A stretch of 64,000 nucleotides of DNA, taken from contig NZ_JAPDOK010000001.1 of NCBI RefSeq assembly GCF_026013415.1, forward strand, positions 809,342-873,341, written 5' to 3'. Both the position numbers and the translations under genes were made by a program. Of this stretch, positions 52,647 to 60,839 are shown in pieces. Source of the stretch: Sphingomonas caeni. GTDB taxonomy: Bacteria > Pseudomonadota > Alphaproteobacteria > Sphingomonadales > Sphingomonadaceae. The notes under the pieces are model-generated. The model saw nothing but the letters and a program-made list of their open reading frames with translations, made no database searches and was not told where the DNA came from. The number at the start of each line of letters is the position of its first letter. The first letter of the stretch is position 1.

Positions 52647-55600
52647 GCCGGAGGCCCCGATTTCCGGGCGCCGTCGAGGATCTTCTTGAGCAAGTCGCCT
52701 GCGTCGATCTTCTGCGGCGGCACCCAGGTGATGTTCTTGGCATCGGGCGGAGTGAAGCCCTGGATCGAATGATAGCTGACCGGCGCGGAGAAGGAGAAGC
52801 CGAGCCCGGTCGGGACCAGGAAGTCCGCCAGCTGCCATTCCCATTTGGCGCCGGGGCCCCAGCTGCCCAGGATCGTGGTCAGCTCGACCTCGGCGGCGAG
52901 CCCGAAGCGCAGATTGAGTTCGGCGCTGGCCTTGGCCACCGCGCCCAGCGCGTACCAGCCCTTTTCGTAATGGGCGGTGGTGATCAGGCTGGCATTGCCC
53001 TTGGCCTCGATCGCGGCGCTCACGATGATGCTGCCCTTGGCCTTGGCCAGCCCGCCATCGACGATCAGCGACCCCTTGATCCAGAAGCCGAGCGACGCAC
53101 CGGCATCGACCGACAATGTGCCCTTGAAATCGAGCACCGGATCGGGATCGGGCGCGAAGGGATTGAGCTTGCCGCCGACCTCGACATCCTTGAGCACCGC
53201 GGGGCCGAACCAGTATTTCGCGTCGATCCCCGCGCCGATGCCGAATTTGAGCCCGATCGGCCCGGCCGAAACGCCGGGGATCGGCACTTCGATATTGAGC
53301 AGGGTCATGCTGTACTTGCCGCCCCTGGCCGCGAAGAGCGGGATCGGCCGGGTCAGCTTGGCGGTGCCGGTGGTGGTGACGTTCTGCTGCTGGTCGACCG
53401 CGACGCCGACCTCGACGGTCAGGTCGTCGCGCACCGGATATTTCATCTTGCCCGCCGCGCTGATCGCGCCGTTTTCGTGCAGCGTCACGGTCAGCGATCC
53501 GTTGAGCTTGGGCCGCGCCACCAGCAGCGTGCCGGTGCCGCTCAACCTCGGCTTCTCCTCGCCCTTCTTGCGGACGAACTTGGCCGCAACCTTGGGGGTG
53601 AGGCCCAGGCTGGGAAAGCCCATCGTGGCGTCGCCCCAGGCGGTGAAGGTATCGCCGTCATCGGTGATCTGGACGTTGACCGTGCCCAGCTTGGAATGCT
53701 TGATCGTCCCCTTGCCGCCATAGGTCCATTTGCCGCCCGCGAAACTCAGCTTGATCTGGCCGGTGCCGTTGCCGGGCAGATCGAGATCGAGCGTGCCCTG
53801 CGCGCCGAACCTGCCCTTGGCATAGGTGGCGGTGAGCTCGCCGCCCTTGAGGTAAGGCAGGTCGAGCTGGCCGGTGGTGACCTTGGCCTCGAGCGACCAT
53901 TCACCCTGACGATATTTGATCTTGCCGGTCGCGCTCTTCACGCGTGGGATGTGCAGCGTGACATCGCCATCCGCGGCCAGCGCGCCGTCCTCGGCGAAGA
54001 CCCTGACCGCGGTGCTGAGAATCTTCCGCTTCCCGACATCGTAATCGAAGGCGAAATTCCCCTCCGGCTTGAATTCGGGCATCAGCTGGACGGCGAGCGA
54101 CGCTTCGGTGATCTTCGCGCCGGGGATGGGCGATTTCTTGGCCAGCGCTTCCTTGTCGAGCTTGGTCGCGACCGTCAGCTTCTCGTCGGCATATTTGATC
54201 TCGAGCTTGGGCAGGAATTTGTGGGTCGGCGTGATCATGCCGGTCCAGTTGATCTTGTCGCCGTCGATCTTGACCTCGGTGATCTCGCCCGGGCTCATGA
54301 ACAGCAGGTCCACCGGAATCTTGGTCTTGTTGGTCTTCAGCACCGGCGGGGTGTCGGCGCGGACATTCATCTGAATGTCGCTGTCCTTGGACTTCTTGAT
54401 CTTGATCGGCAGCCGCGACGTGGCAGTGTCGATCCGCGCGTGGAGCACATGCGTGCCCGCCTTGTTGGGCGCGTCGAGCTGCGACAGGATCAGCCCGGCA
54501 TAGACGATGCGCAGCGAATCATTGTCGGGATCGCCCTCGATCAACGCCGCGAGCGTGTCGTCGACCGAGAATTGCGCATTGCCGCCCTTGAGCAGGAGCG
54601 TGTGCGGCTGGCGGCCCGGCGCGAGCTGGAGGGTGCCCTGGCCGCCGGTGAGCGCCTGGGTCTCGATCTCGACGCATTTGGTGACCGAGGGCGGATCGCC
54701 ATAATATTTCACGCCCTCGAAGCGGATGCGCATCATCAGGTCACGCTTCTTGCCGTTGAGCCCCAGCGTCTTGTGGTCGGCGATCTCGGTGGCGAGGTCC
54801 GCAAGCTGATCGCGGATCATGCCGCCGCTGGTGATGTTGGGCTTGGGATCGAGCGCCTGGATATTCTCGGGATGGCCGCCGCCGCTCAGCTGCAGCTCGA
54901 TGATGTGGTCCATGTGGCAGGCTTCGCCCTTCACCTTGGGGAACCAGCTGTCGCCGCCGCATTTCTTCCATAGCTTGTCAGCCTCCGCCGCCTTCCAGCC
55001 GACGCGCTGCAGCCAATTATCGCGCAGGTCCGGCGTGTCCTCGCGCTTCTGCTTGAGCGCGGCACGGTTGCTCTTGTCCTCGGCCTTGGGCACGCGCATC
55101 AGCGGCGCGGGCGGATTGGCGCGCATCACCTCCAGCGCGCGGCGGCCCTTCATGCGCGGCACGTAGAAGGGCTTTACCAGCAGCTCGACCGTCACCTCGT
55201 CGACTCCATCGACCTTTTGAGGGGCGGTGGTGACGGTGACATTATATTTGAGGTTGTCGGCGCCGATGGTGAGGTCGGCGTTCTTGCCCTTGGGCTTGGC
55301 GGCAGGCTTTGCCGCCCTGGCCACCGCCGCCGGCGCTGCGCTGAGCGGTGGGAGCGGGGCATAGGCGAGCGCGGCGCTGGCGGCGGCATCGGCCTCGCGC
55401 TCGAGCGCGCCGTCCGAGGCGGCACCCCGCTGCTGCACCCCCTCGGACCCTTGCGATTGCTGGACGGTGTGCGCCAGCTCGTGCGCGATCAGCCAGCGGC
55501 CGTCGGGCGTGTCGGGATCGAAGCGGCCCGGGCCGAAGGCGATGTCGTTGCCATGCGCGAAGGCTTGGGCGTCGACCGCGTCGGCGGCGCGCGCGCCCGC

Positions 55601-55894
55601 GGCATCGTCATGGATGCGGACCGCGCTGAAATCGTGCCCGAAGCGCGCCTCCATGTCGTTTTTCAGTGCAGGCGGCAGCGGGCGCCCGGGGTTCGCCAGC
55701 ACCGCATCGACCTCGGCGGCGTGCTTGCGTCCGGGCGCGCCACCACGTTCCTTGCGCTGGACCGCGCATTTGGGACATTCCTCGCCCGCGCCATGGTTCT
55801 TGCACCGCCGCTGGACGGCGGTCCGCGCGGGCGAGAGGATCGGCGGCGCCGGGTTGCGCAGCGGCACGCGCGCCTCATGGACGGGTCCGCTCAT
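52643..55894 (-). CDS. eCIS DUF4157 protein with HNH-like motif and long beta-rich tail (candidate effector)
   Basis: A 1,083-residue protein from ATG 55894 (ATGA overlap). Residues 31-43 hold a cysteine cluster (CKNHGAGEECPKC). Residues about 75-170 are a DUF4157/eCIS-core domain, with FGHDFSAVRIHDDAAG, the metalloprotease-like HELAH at 138-142 and LEREAD at 164-169. At 326-349 lies an HNH-like motif (CHMDHIIELQLSGGGHPENI), with His330, His341 and Asn344 as candidate metal and catalytic residues. Residues 370-1083 are a long series of beta-strand stretches with no obvious named domain. DUF4157 proteins are typical eCIS cargo, so a nuclease effector is the best guess; a structural role as scaffold or ruler is the alternative. 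Confidence 0.82.
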   Translation of the reverse strand: MSGPVHEARVPLRNPAPPILSPARTAVQRRCKNHGAGEECPKCAVQRKERGGAPGRKHAAEVDAVLANPGRPLPPALKNDMEARFGHDFSAVRIHDDAAGARAADAVDAQAFAHGNDIAFGPGRFDPDTPDGRWLIAHELAHTVQQSQGSEGVQQRGAASDGALEREADAAASAALAYAPLPPLSAAPAAVARAAKPAAKPKGKNADLTIGADNLKYNVTVTTAPQKVDGVDEVTVELLVKPFYVPRMKGRRALEVMRANPPAPLMRVPKAEDKSNRAALKQKREDTPDLRDNWLQRVGWKAAEADKLWKKCGGDSWFPKVKGEACHMDHIIELQLSGGGHPENIQALDPKPNITSGGMIRDQLADLATEIADHKTLGLNGKKRDLMMRIRFEGVKYYGDPPSVTKCVEIETQALTGGQGTLQLAPGRQPHTLLLKGGNAQFSVDDTLAALIEGDPDNDSLRIVYAGLILSQLDAPNKAGTHVLHARIDTATSRLPIKIKKSKDSDIQMNVRADTPPVLKTNKTKIPVDLLFMSPGEITEVKIDGDKINWTGMITPTHKFLPKLEIKYADEKLTVATKLDKEALAKKSPIPGAKITEASLAVQLMPEFKPEGNFAFDYDVGKRKILSTAVRVFAEDGALAADGDVTLHIPRVKSATGKIKYRQGEWSLEAKVTTGQLDLPYLKGGELTATYAKGRFGAQGTLDLDLPGNGTGQIKLSFAGGKWTYGGKGTIKHSKLGTVNVQITDDGDTFTAWGDATMGFPSLGLTPKVAAKFVRKKGEEKPRLSGTGTLLVARPKLNGSLTVTLHENGAISAAGKMKYPVRDDLTVEVGVAVDQQQNVTTTGTAKLTRPIPLFAARGGKYSMTLLNIEVPIPGVSAGPIGLKFGIGAGIDAKYWFGPAVLKDVEVGGKLNPFAPDPDPVLDFKGTLSVDAGASLGFWIKGSLIVDGGLAKAKGSIIVSAAIEAKGNASLITTAHYEKGWYALGAVAKASAELNLRFGLAAEVELTTILGSWGPGAKWEWQLADFLVPTGLGFSFSAPVSYHSIQGFTPPDAKNITWVPPQKIDAGDLLKKILDGARKSGPPA

Positions 55895-56166
55895 GAGCCC
55901 CTCCCCAGCCCGCGCGTGACCGCCACCGCCAGCGCATCGGCGATCGCCGCGCCCGATCCGGCCCCTGCCCGCTCGCGCAAGGTCGCGGTCGCCGAACCAT
56001 CGCGCGCGCCCGACCACAGCCCGGGGCTGCCTGCCACCTTCGCGCTCACCGCCGCTTCGATCGCCGCGCTCAGCGAGGCCCGCGACACGGGCGCGGCGCC
56101 GCGCACGACGACGCGGTCGATCGTCAGCCGGACGACCGGCGCGGGCGGGGGCGCCTGCCGCCTCAT
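55891..56166 (-). CDS. eCIS small protein of unknown function
   Basis: A 91-residue basic protein (start MRRQAPPPAPVVRLTIDRVVVRG) with an Ala/Gly-rich helix (SLSAAIEAAVSAKVAG). Both ends overlap neighbours by ATGA, so it is a real operon member. Small genes in this position, between the AAA+ ATPase and the DUF4157 gene, could be chaperones or loading factors for the cargo, but I cannot assign a family. Confidence 0.55.
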   Translation of the reverse strand: MRRQAPPPAPVVRLTIDRVVVRGAAPVSRASLSAAIEAAVSAKVAGSPGLWSGARDGSATATLRERAGAGSGAAIADALAVAVTRGLGRGS

Positions 56167-57482
56167 CCGCGTTCTCCCGGCGGCAGGGGCTGGCCCAGCT
56201 TGACCAGCTCGGCATGCACCGCCGCCAGCAAATGCGGCATGCCGACCGGCACGCCCTCGGCGGCCGCGCGGAAGGCGGCGTTGAGCGCGACGGTACGGAT
56301 CGATCCGCCCGCGAGCAGGAAGCGTGCGAGCCGCGCGAGGTCGAGCGGCTCGCGCGGCATCGCGGGCGGCAGCACGCTCGCCCAGATCGCCTCGCGCTGC
56401 GCCTGATCGGGAAAGGGAAAGGCAATGACGAAGCGGAAGCGCCGCATGAACGCCGGATCGATCGCCTCGGGCAGGTTCGAGGTGAGGATCGCCAGTCCGC
56501 TGAAACTTTCGAGCCGCTGGAGGAGAAAGCTCACCTCCTGATTGGCATAGCGGTCATGGCTGTCGCGCACCGCGCTGCGGCGGCCGAACAGCGCATCGGC
56601 CTCGTCGAACAGCAGCACGACCTGCTCGCGCTCGGCGGCGTCGAGCACCGTTTCGAGATTCTTCTCGGTCTCGCCGATATATTTGCTGACCAGCGCGGCG
56701 AGATCGACGCGGTAGAGCGGATAGCCGAGCTCGCGCGCGATCGTCTCGCTCGCCAGTGTCTTGCCGGTCCCGCTCGGCCCGGTGAACAGCACGGAGAGAC
56801 CGAGCCCGCGGCGGCTGCGCGCGGCGAAGCCCCAGTCGCCGAGCACCTGATCGCGGTGGCGGACATGCCCCGCGACCTGGGCGAGCATGTCGCACTGCTG
56901 CTCGGGGAGCACCAGTGCGTCGCCGTCGCCGCGCAGATCGATCCGCTGCGCGAGCGCGTCGAGCCCGTCGCGGCGGCGGCGATGGAGCAGCCGCGCGACG
57001 ATTGCCTCGGGCGCGCCGCCCTCGCCGAGGCAGGCATGGAGCAATTCCTCGTCGACCGAGAGCATCCGCTGGGTCAGCCCCGGGCCCTCGTCGAGCCGGA
57101 GCCAATCGTGGCGGCGCAGCGGCGCGTGCGGGGTGAGCGCGCTCCAGTGCGGCTCGGGATGGCAGGCGAGCGCCAGCGCGAGGCTCGGCCGGTCACGCGC
57201 CGGATCGCCGTGCCAGGCCGCGCACAAGGCGCGCGTATCGGCATCGACCTCCGCCCCCGCGCAGAGAAGGAGCAGCCAATGCTCGAACGCGGTGAGCCCG
57301 GCCCCCGCCGCGAGCTGGGCGTGGACCGGCGGCGGATCAGAGCCCAGGATCGGGACCTCGGCCAAGCCCTCGCCCGCCAGCGCCATCGCGAGCATGCCGC
57401 GCGCCTCGGTCACCGCGGCGACGAACGCAGCCTGGTTGGCGGCGCGCCACGCGGCGGGAGCGGGGGCGAAGGCGGCGGTCAT
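56163..57482 (-). CDS. eCIS AAA+ ATPase (Pvc15/Afp15-like)
   Basis: A 439-residue protein. The N-terminal about 200 residues are a helical Ala/Leu-rich domain. The C-terminal AAA+ module has Walker A GPSGTGKT (235-242), Walker B VVLLFDEAD (288-296), sensor-1 AILTSNLPEAI and arginine-finger FMRRFRF. AAA+ ATPases of this kind are a constant part of eCIS clusters and are thought to assist assembly or cargo loading. It overlaps both neighbours by four bases. Confidence 0.93.
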   Translation of the reverse strand: MTAAFAPAPAAWRAANQAAFVAAVTEARGMLAMALAGEGLAEVPILGSDPPPVHAQLAAGAGLTAFEHWLLLLCAGAEVDADTRALCAAWHGDPARDRPSLALALACHPEPHWSALTPHAPLRRHDWLRLDEGPGLTQRMLSVDEELLHACLGEGGAPEAIVARLLHRRRRDGLDALAQRIDLRGDGDALVLPEQQCDMLAQVAGHVRHRDQVLGDWGFAARSRRGLGLSVLFTGPSGTGKTLASETIARELGYPLYRVDLAALVSKYIGETEKNLETVLDAAEREQVVLLFDEADALFGRRSAVRDSHDRYANQEVSFLLQRLESFSGLAILTSNLPEAIDPAFMRRFRFVIAFPFPDQAQREAIWASVLPPAMPREPLDLARLARFLLAGGSIRTVALNAAFRAAAEGVPVGMPHLLAAVHAELVKLGQPLPPGERG

Positions 57483-58780
57483 GTAAGGGTGACCTTCACA
57501 TCGGTCGCGACGCTGTGCGGGATCGAGGCGACGCCATCGACCGAGGCGAGCACGCGGTAATCGCCGGGGGCCGCGCTGGTGTGCGCCCAGACGCGGTTGA
57601 GCTTCACGCGCGCCGGGCGCGGCGCATTGGTGGGCGGCGGCACATCGGGATTGCCCTCGGGCACCACCGCGGCGAAGCGGACCCCGGTGAGATTGCCCGC
57701 GACCACCTCCTCGAGGGTGATCCGAACGCTCTGCCGCTCGCCGATCTCGTGCGCGAAATCGACCAGCACCGCGCGCACCGTCCCGCCATCCTGCGCCGCC
57801 GCCGCGACGCGCGGGTGGAGCACGAACGAATCGACATTCGACCCGATCAGATTGCGCGGCACCGGGTCGCCCTCGATCAGCACGCCGTGGCGAATCTCGA
57901 CGGTCTGGATTCCCGCGACCATCTTGGCGGGCAGCGTGGCCGGGAGCGGAACGGTGAGCGTCGCGGGATGGCCTTCGCCCGCCGGATCGATCAGCGTGGT
58001 CACATCGACGTCCGAGACGAGCAATGTCATCGTCGGATCGAACAGGCTGTCGCCCGAGATGAGGATCGTCGTGCCCGGCTCGACCGGAAGCAGCGCGCCG
58101 CCCTTGGCATGGACCGAAGCGATCACCGGGCGGTGGAGCGGCACGGTGGTGATCGTCCGCGCGGTGACCGGCAGCGGGGTCTGCGGCGTCGTCCGGCTGC
58201 TCAGCAGCAGCACCGTCGCGAGCAGCGAGACGCTCGGCCGCATGCCCAGTTGATATCCCGACCAGAGCCGGGCGAGATCGTCGCCGCTCAGATTGTCGAG
58301 CGACAGCCGCACCGATTCGACCTGCTCGGCGAGCCCCGAGGCGGCGAGATGCTTGTCGATCGCGGTGGGCGAGCCCGGCAGCTTGAGTGCGGCGGCGATA
58401 TAGTCGCGGGTCAGCACCGGCCGGTCGTGGAGCGCGAGCAGCGCGTGCCCGAGCAATGCCTCGGCCTGATAGGGCTGGCTGCCATAGGCGGTGATCAGGT
58501 AATGTAGATCGAGCGCGAGCGGGGGGGCGGCGATGCGCTGGCCCGCGGCATCATGCGTGCGCGCGTCGCGATTGCGCCAGCCGGGGTTCTGGGCGACCTG
58601 ATAGAGATAGAGGTTGAGCAGCGGCCCGTCGGTGTCGCCGCGCTTGATCAGGTCGGGCGGGAGCATGCTCACCTGCCAGCCGCCCATGCCGAGGAAGGAG
58701 AGGTCGCTGTTGGGCGCCGCGTCCATCAGCAGCTGGCGAAGCACATGGCCCAGGGCGGGAAGGGCGAACGGGTTGGCCAC
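57479..58780 (-). CDS. eCIS DUF4255/Pvc16-like tail terminator
   Basis: A 433-residue protein starting with GTG at 58780. The N-terminal half (about 5-190) is DUF4255 (LGMGGWQVSMLPPDLI, LNLYLYQVAQNPGWRNRD, LDLHYLITAYGSQPYQAEALLGHALLALHD), the family of the Pvc16/Afp16 cap that ends tube and sheath. The C-terminal half (about 215-433) has an IPT/Ig-like repeat (PVIASVHAKGGALLPVEPG, TTILISGDSLFD). Its TGA overlaps the AAA+ start. Confidence 0.9.
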   Translation of the reverse strand: MANPFALPALGHVLRQLLMDAAPNSDLSFLGMGGWQVSMLPPDLIKRGDTDGPLLNLYLYQVAQNPGWRNRDARTHDAAGQRIAAPPLALDLHYLITAYGSQPYQAEALLGHALLALHDRPVLTRDYIAAALKLPGSPTAIDKHLAASGLAEQVESVRLSLDNLSGDDLARLWSGYQLGMRPSVSLLATVLLLSSRTTPQTPLPVTARTITTVPLHRPVIASVHAKGGALLPVEPGTTILISGDSLFDPTMTLLVSDVDVTTLIDPAGEGHPATLTVPLPATLPAKMVAGIQTVEIRHGVLIEGDPVPRNLIGSNVDSFVLHPRVAAAAQDGGTVRAVLVDFAHEIGERQSVRITLEEVVAGNLTGVRFAAVVPEGNPDVPPPTNAPRPARVKLNRVWAHTSAAPGDYRVLASVDGVASIPHSVATDVKVTLT

Positions 58781-58783
58781 CGC

Positions 58784-59581
58784 TCAGCCCCGCGCAAGAT
58801 AGCGGTCGAGCCGCGATCCGCCTGCCGCAGCGGCAGGCGGCGCGGCGACGACTGGGGCGGGGGCCTCGGGCGCATGAATCTCGATCCGGCCGATATGGAC
58901 TTCGACGACCGGCAGCGGCGGCGGCTCGGCGATGGGGGCGGCGATCTCGGGCGCGGGCTGGGGCTGGAGCGGGGCAGCGGCGAGCGGCGGGGGGAGCGGA
59001 CTGAGCGGCTCGCCGGCTTCGGCGTGGGGACCAGGTTCGGCGGGACCGGGCGACGGCGCGGCAGCCTGCTCGCCCGGCTCCGGCGCGCCCGCGGGTTCGA
59101 GCGGCGCACCCGCTATAGGCTGTTCGACGATCGTCTGCGGCGCAGGATCGCGCGCGTCGTCGCGGGCGGGTTGCGTCACCGGCGCCACGCTCTGCGGCAC
59201 GATCTCGAGCAGCTGTTCGAAGGTCGAAAGCTCGCGGATCACCGGAGTGGTGATCTCGGTCACGACCGGCGCGGGCAGCACCGGCTGGAAGGCATCGGTT
59301 TCCCGCGTCTCGATCGCGGGCGCCGGCGCGAACGGTGCCGCGGCTTCGATCGCAACCGGTCCGTGCGCGCGCTGCGGCGGCGGTTCGGTCTCGGCGGCGG
59401 GGGCAGCGGTCCGCGGCATCGCCAGCACGCCGGGCGCCGGATCGGCCTCCGCCACGAAATCGATCCCGCCGCTCTCGTCGATCGCCGCGCCCCCCTCGAA
59501 CCGCATCAGCGGCAGAGGGCCCAGCGCGGGCTGGCCCTCGGGGCGCGCCTGGGCGAGGAGATGGCCGAGAAAGTCGCTCAT
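58784..59581 (-). CDS. eCIS Ala/Pro-rich protein with conserved C-terminal motif
   Basis: A 265-residue protein: a short folded start (SDFLGHLLAQARPEG), about 160 residues of Ala/Pro/Glu-rich low-complexity sequence, and a C-terminal VEVHIGRIEIHAPEAP segment ending SRLDRYLARG. The VxIGRIEI and DRYLARG-like end recurs in small proteins of other eCIS clusters, so a conserved docking tail on a flexible linker is plausible. It may bind the terminator or the ATPase, which flank it. ATG 59581 lies in an ATGA overlap. Confidence 0.65.
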   Translation of the reverse strand: MSDFLGHLLAQARPEGQPALGPLPLMRFEGGAAIDESGGIDFVAEADPAPGVLAMPRTAAPAAETEPPPQRAHGPVAIEAAAPFAPAPAIETRETDAFQPVLPAPVVTEITTPVIRELSTFEQLLEIVPQSVAPVTQPARDDARDPAPQTIVEQPIAGAPLEPAGAPEPGEQAAAPSPGPAEPGPHAEAGEPLSPLPPPLAAAPLQPQPAPEIAAPIAEPPPLPVVEVHIGRIEIHAPEAPAPVVAAPPAAAAGGSRLDRYLARG

Positions 59582-60288
59582 GCCGCCGCCAGCGCGAGAT
59601 AGGTGCGCCGCCGCTGGGGCGAGAGCGCGAGCACGTCCGCCTCGCGCCAGCCATAGGCGCGCGCGAGCCGGTCGACCTCGTCGAACCGCGCGCGCGCCCA
59701 GCCCGCCATTTCGCGCCACAGGAACGGCTCGACGAAGAGCGGCGCGCTCCACGGGGCCGCGCATTCGGTGCAGGTGAGGCGCAGGCGGATATCGGCCTGG
59801 GGGTCGAGCGCCTGAAGCGCCGCCGCCGCTTCGGCGAGCAACGCCTCGCTCCACCCCCGCTTGCGCGGCGCGCCGGCGACGACGCAGGCCTGGGCGAGCG
59901 CGAGCCGCGGCTCGGGGCTCGCGAGCGCCAGCGCCAGATCGCGGCTGGTCGCGGCGCGCAGGCGTATCCCGCTCTCGAGCGCCGCCTCGTTCTCGGCCGG
60001 ATCGTCGACCGCGATCGCGGCGGCGTCGAACGCGGCCTCGACCTCGGTGCCGCACGCCGGGCAGGCGGCGGTGGCGCAGATTTCGGGCCCGATCAGCATC
60101 GCCCGCGCCGCGAGCAATGCGCGGTCGCGCCGCCCGATCGGCCAGTCGGCGATCGCCTCCGCCCCAGCATCGACGAACAGCGCCAGCAGGTGCAGCGCGC
60201 GTTCGAGCGGAGGCAAGGTGCGGGCGCGCTCCCACCAATCGAGCACGGCGCCGTCCTGGGGCCGTTTCATCGCCCGGGGCCCGGTCAC
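59578..60288 (-). CDS. eCIS baseplate-hub assembly chaperone-like protein with zinc-ribbon cysteines
   Basis: A 236-residue protein with two cysteine pairs (ACPACGTEVE and LTCTECAAPW) that look like a zinc ribbon. The C-terminal helix VDRLARAYGWREADVLALSPQRRRTYL is the pattern of the T4 gp51-like baseplate-hub chaperone family found in eCIS clusters. It would help fold or deliver hub components. Start GTG 60288 overlaps the tube gene stop (GTGA); an ATG at 60270 is an alternative. Confidence 0.6.
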   Translation of the reverse strand: MTGPRAMKRPQDGAVLDWWERARTLPPLERALHLLALFVDAGAEAIADWPIGRRDRALLAARAMLIGPEICATAACPACGTEVEAAFDAAAIAVDDPAENEAALESGIRLRAATSRDLALALASPEPRLALAQACVVAGAPRKRGWSEALLAEAAAALQALDPQADIRLRLTCTECAAPWSAPLFVEPFLWREMAGWARARFDEVDRLARAYGWREADVLALSPQRRRTYLALAAA

Positions 60289-60809
60289 GCCGGTTCGGTG
60301 AAGCTGGGCTCGGTCGGCTCGGTCACCGCATAGTCGCGCTCCCAGCCCTCATTCTCCAGCTTGATCAGCTGGATCGCGACGGCATTGGCGTTGGCGTCGA
60401 GATCGGGCATCGCCCGATATTCGGAGACCCAGCAGCGGAAGATCTTGTAGGCGATCACCACCTGCCCGGCCTCGTTGAGCAGTTCGAGGATGATGTCCTT
60501 GCGGAAATCGGCGAGCGAGGTCTCCGCGCCGAGGCCCGAGCCATAGTTCCACACCTTGTTCGCCCATTGCTCGAAATCGACGTCGTGGGTGACGCCGCGT
60601 TCGAGCGTGACCGGATCATAGGCGGTGCGCCCCGGCGAGCTGCGGGTGTTCGAGGGATCGCCGCCGACGCGGTGCTTCACCACCTCGGTCTTGCGCATGA
60701 GCATCGAGACCTTGGAGATCCCGGCGACATATTTGCCGTCCCATTTCACCCGGAACTTGAAGTTCTTGTACGGGTCGCGGCGAGTGGCGTTGGCGGTGAA
60801 TTCCGGCAT
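60285..60809 (-). CDS. eCIS inner tube protein
   Basis: A 174-residue T4 gp19-like tube protein. It shows DPYKNFKFRVKWDGKYVAGISKVSM, the VTLERGVTHDVDFEQWANKVWNYG block and the YKIFRCWVSEYRAMPDLDANAN loop expected of the beta-barrel tube. It polymerises inside the sheath. It begins 30 bp after the sheath stop with an AGGGGG ribosome site. Only one tube gene is present in the cluster. Confidence 0.92.
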   Translation of the reverse strand: MPEFTANATRRDPYKNFKFRVKWDGKYVAGISKVSMLMRKTEVVKHRVGGDPSNTRSSPGRTAYDPVTLERGVTHDVDFEQWANKVWNYGSGLGAETSLADFRKDIILELLNEAGQVVIAYKIFRCWVSEYRAMPDLDANANAVAIQLIKLENEGWERDYAVTEPTEPSFTEPA

Positions 60810-60839
60810 TTCTGCCCCCTTTTCAGGATATGAAGCGGA

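Noticed and set aside
52643..56425. A longer (1,260-codon) version of the DUF4157 gene
   Set aside because: The extra N-terminal part overlaps the 91-codon and AAA+ genes and reads as arginine-rich out-of-frame sequence; the ATGA junction at 55891-55894 marks the real start.
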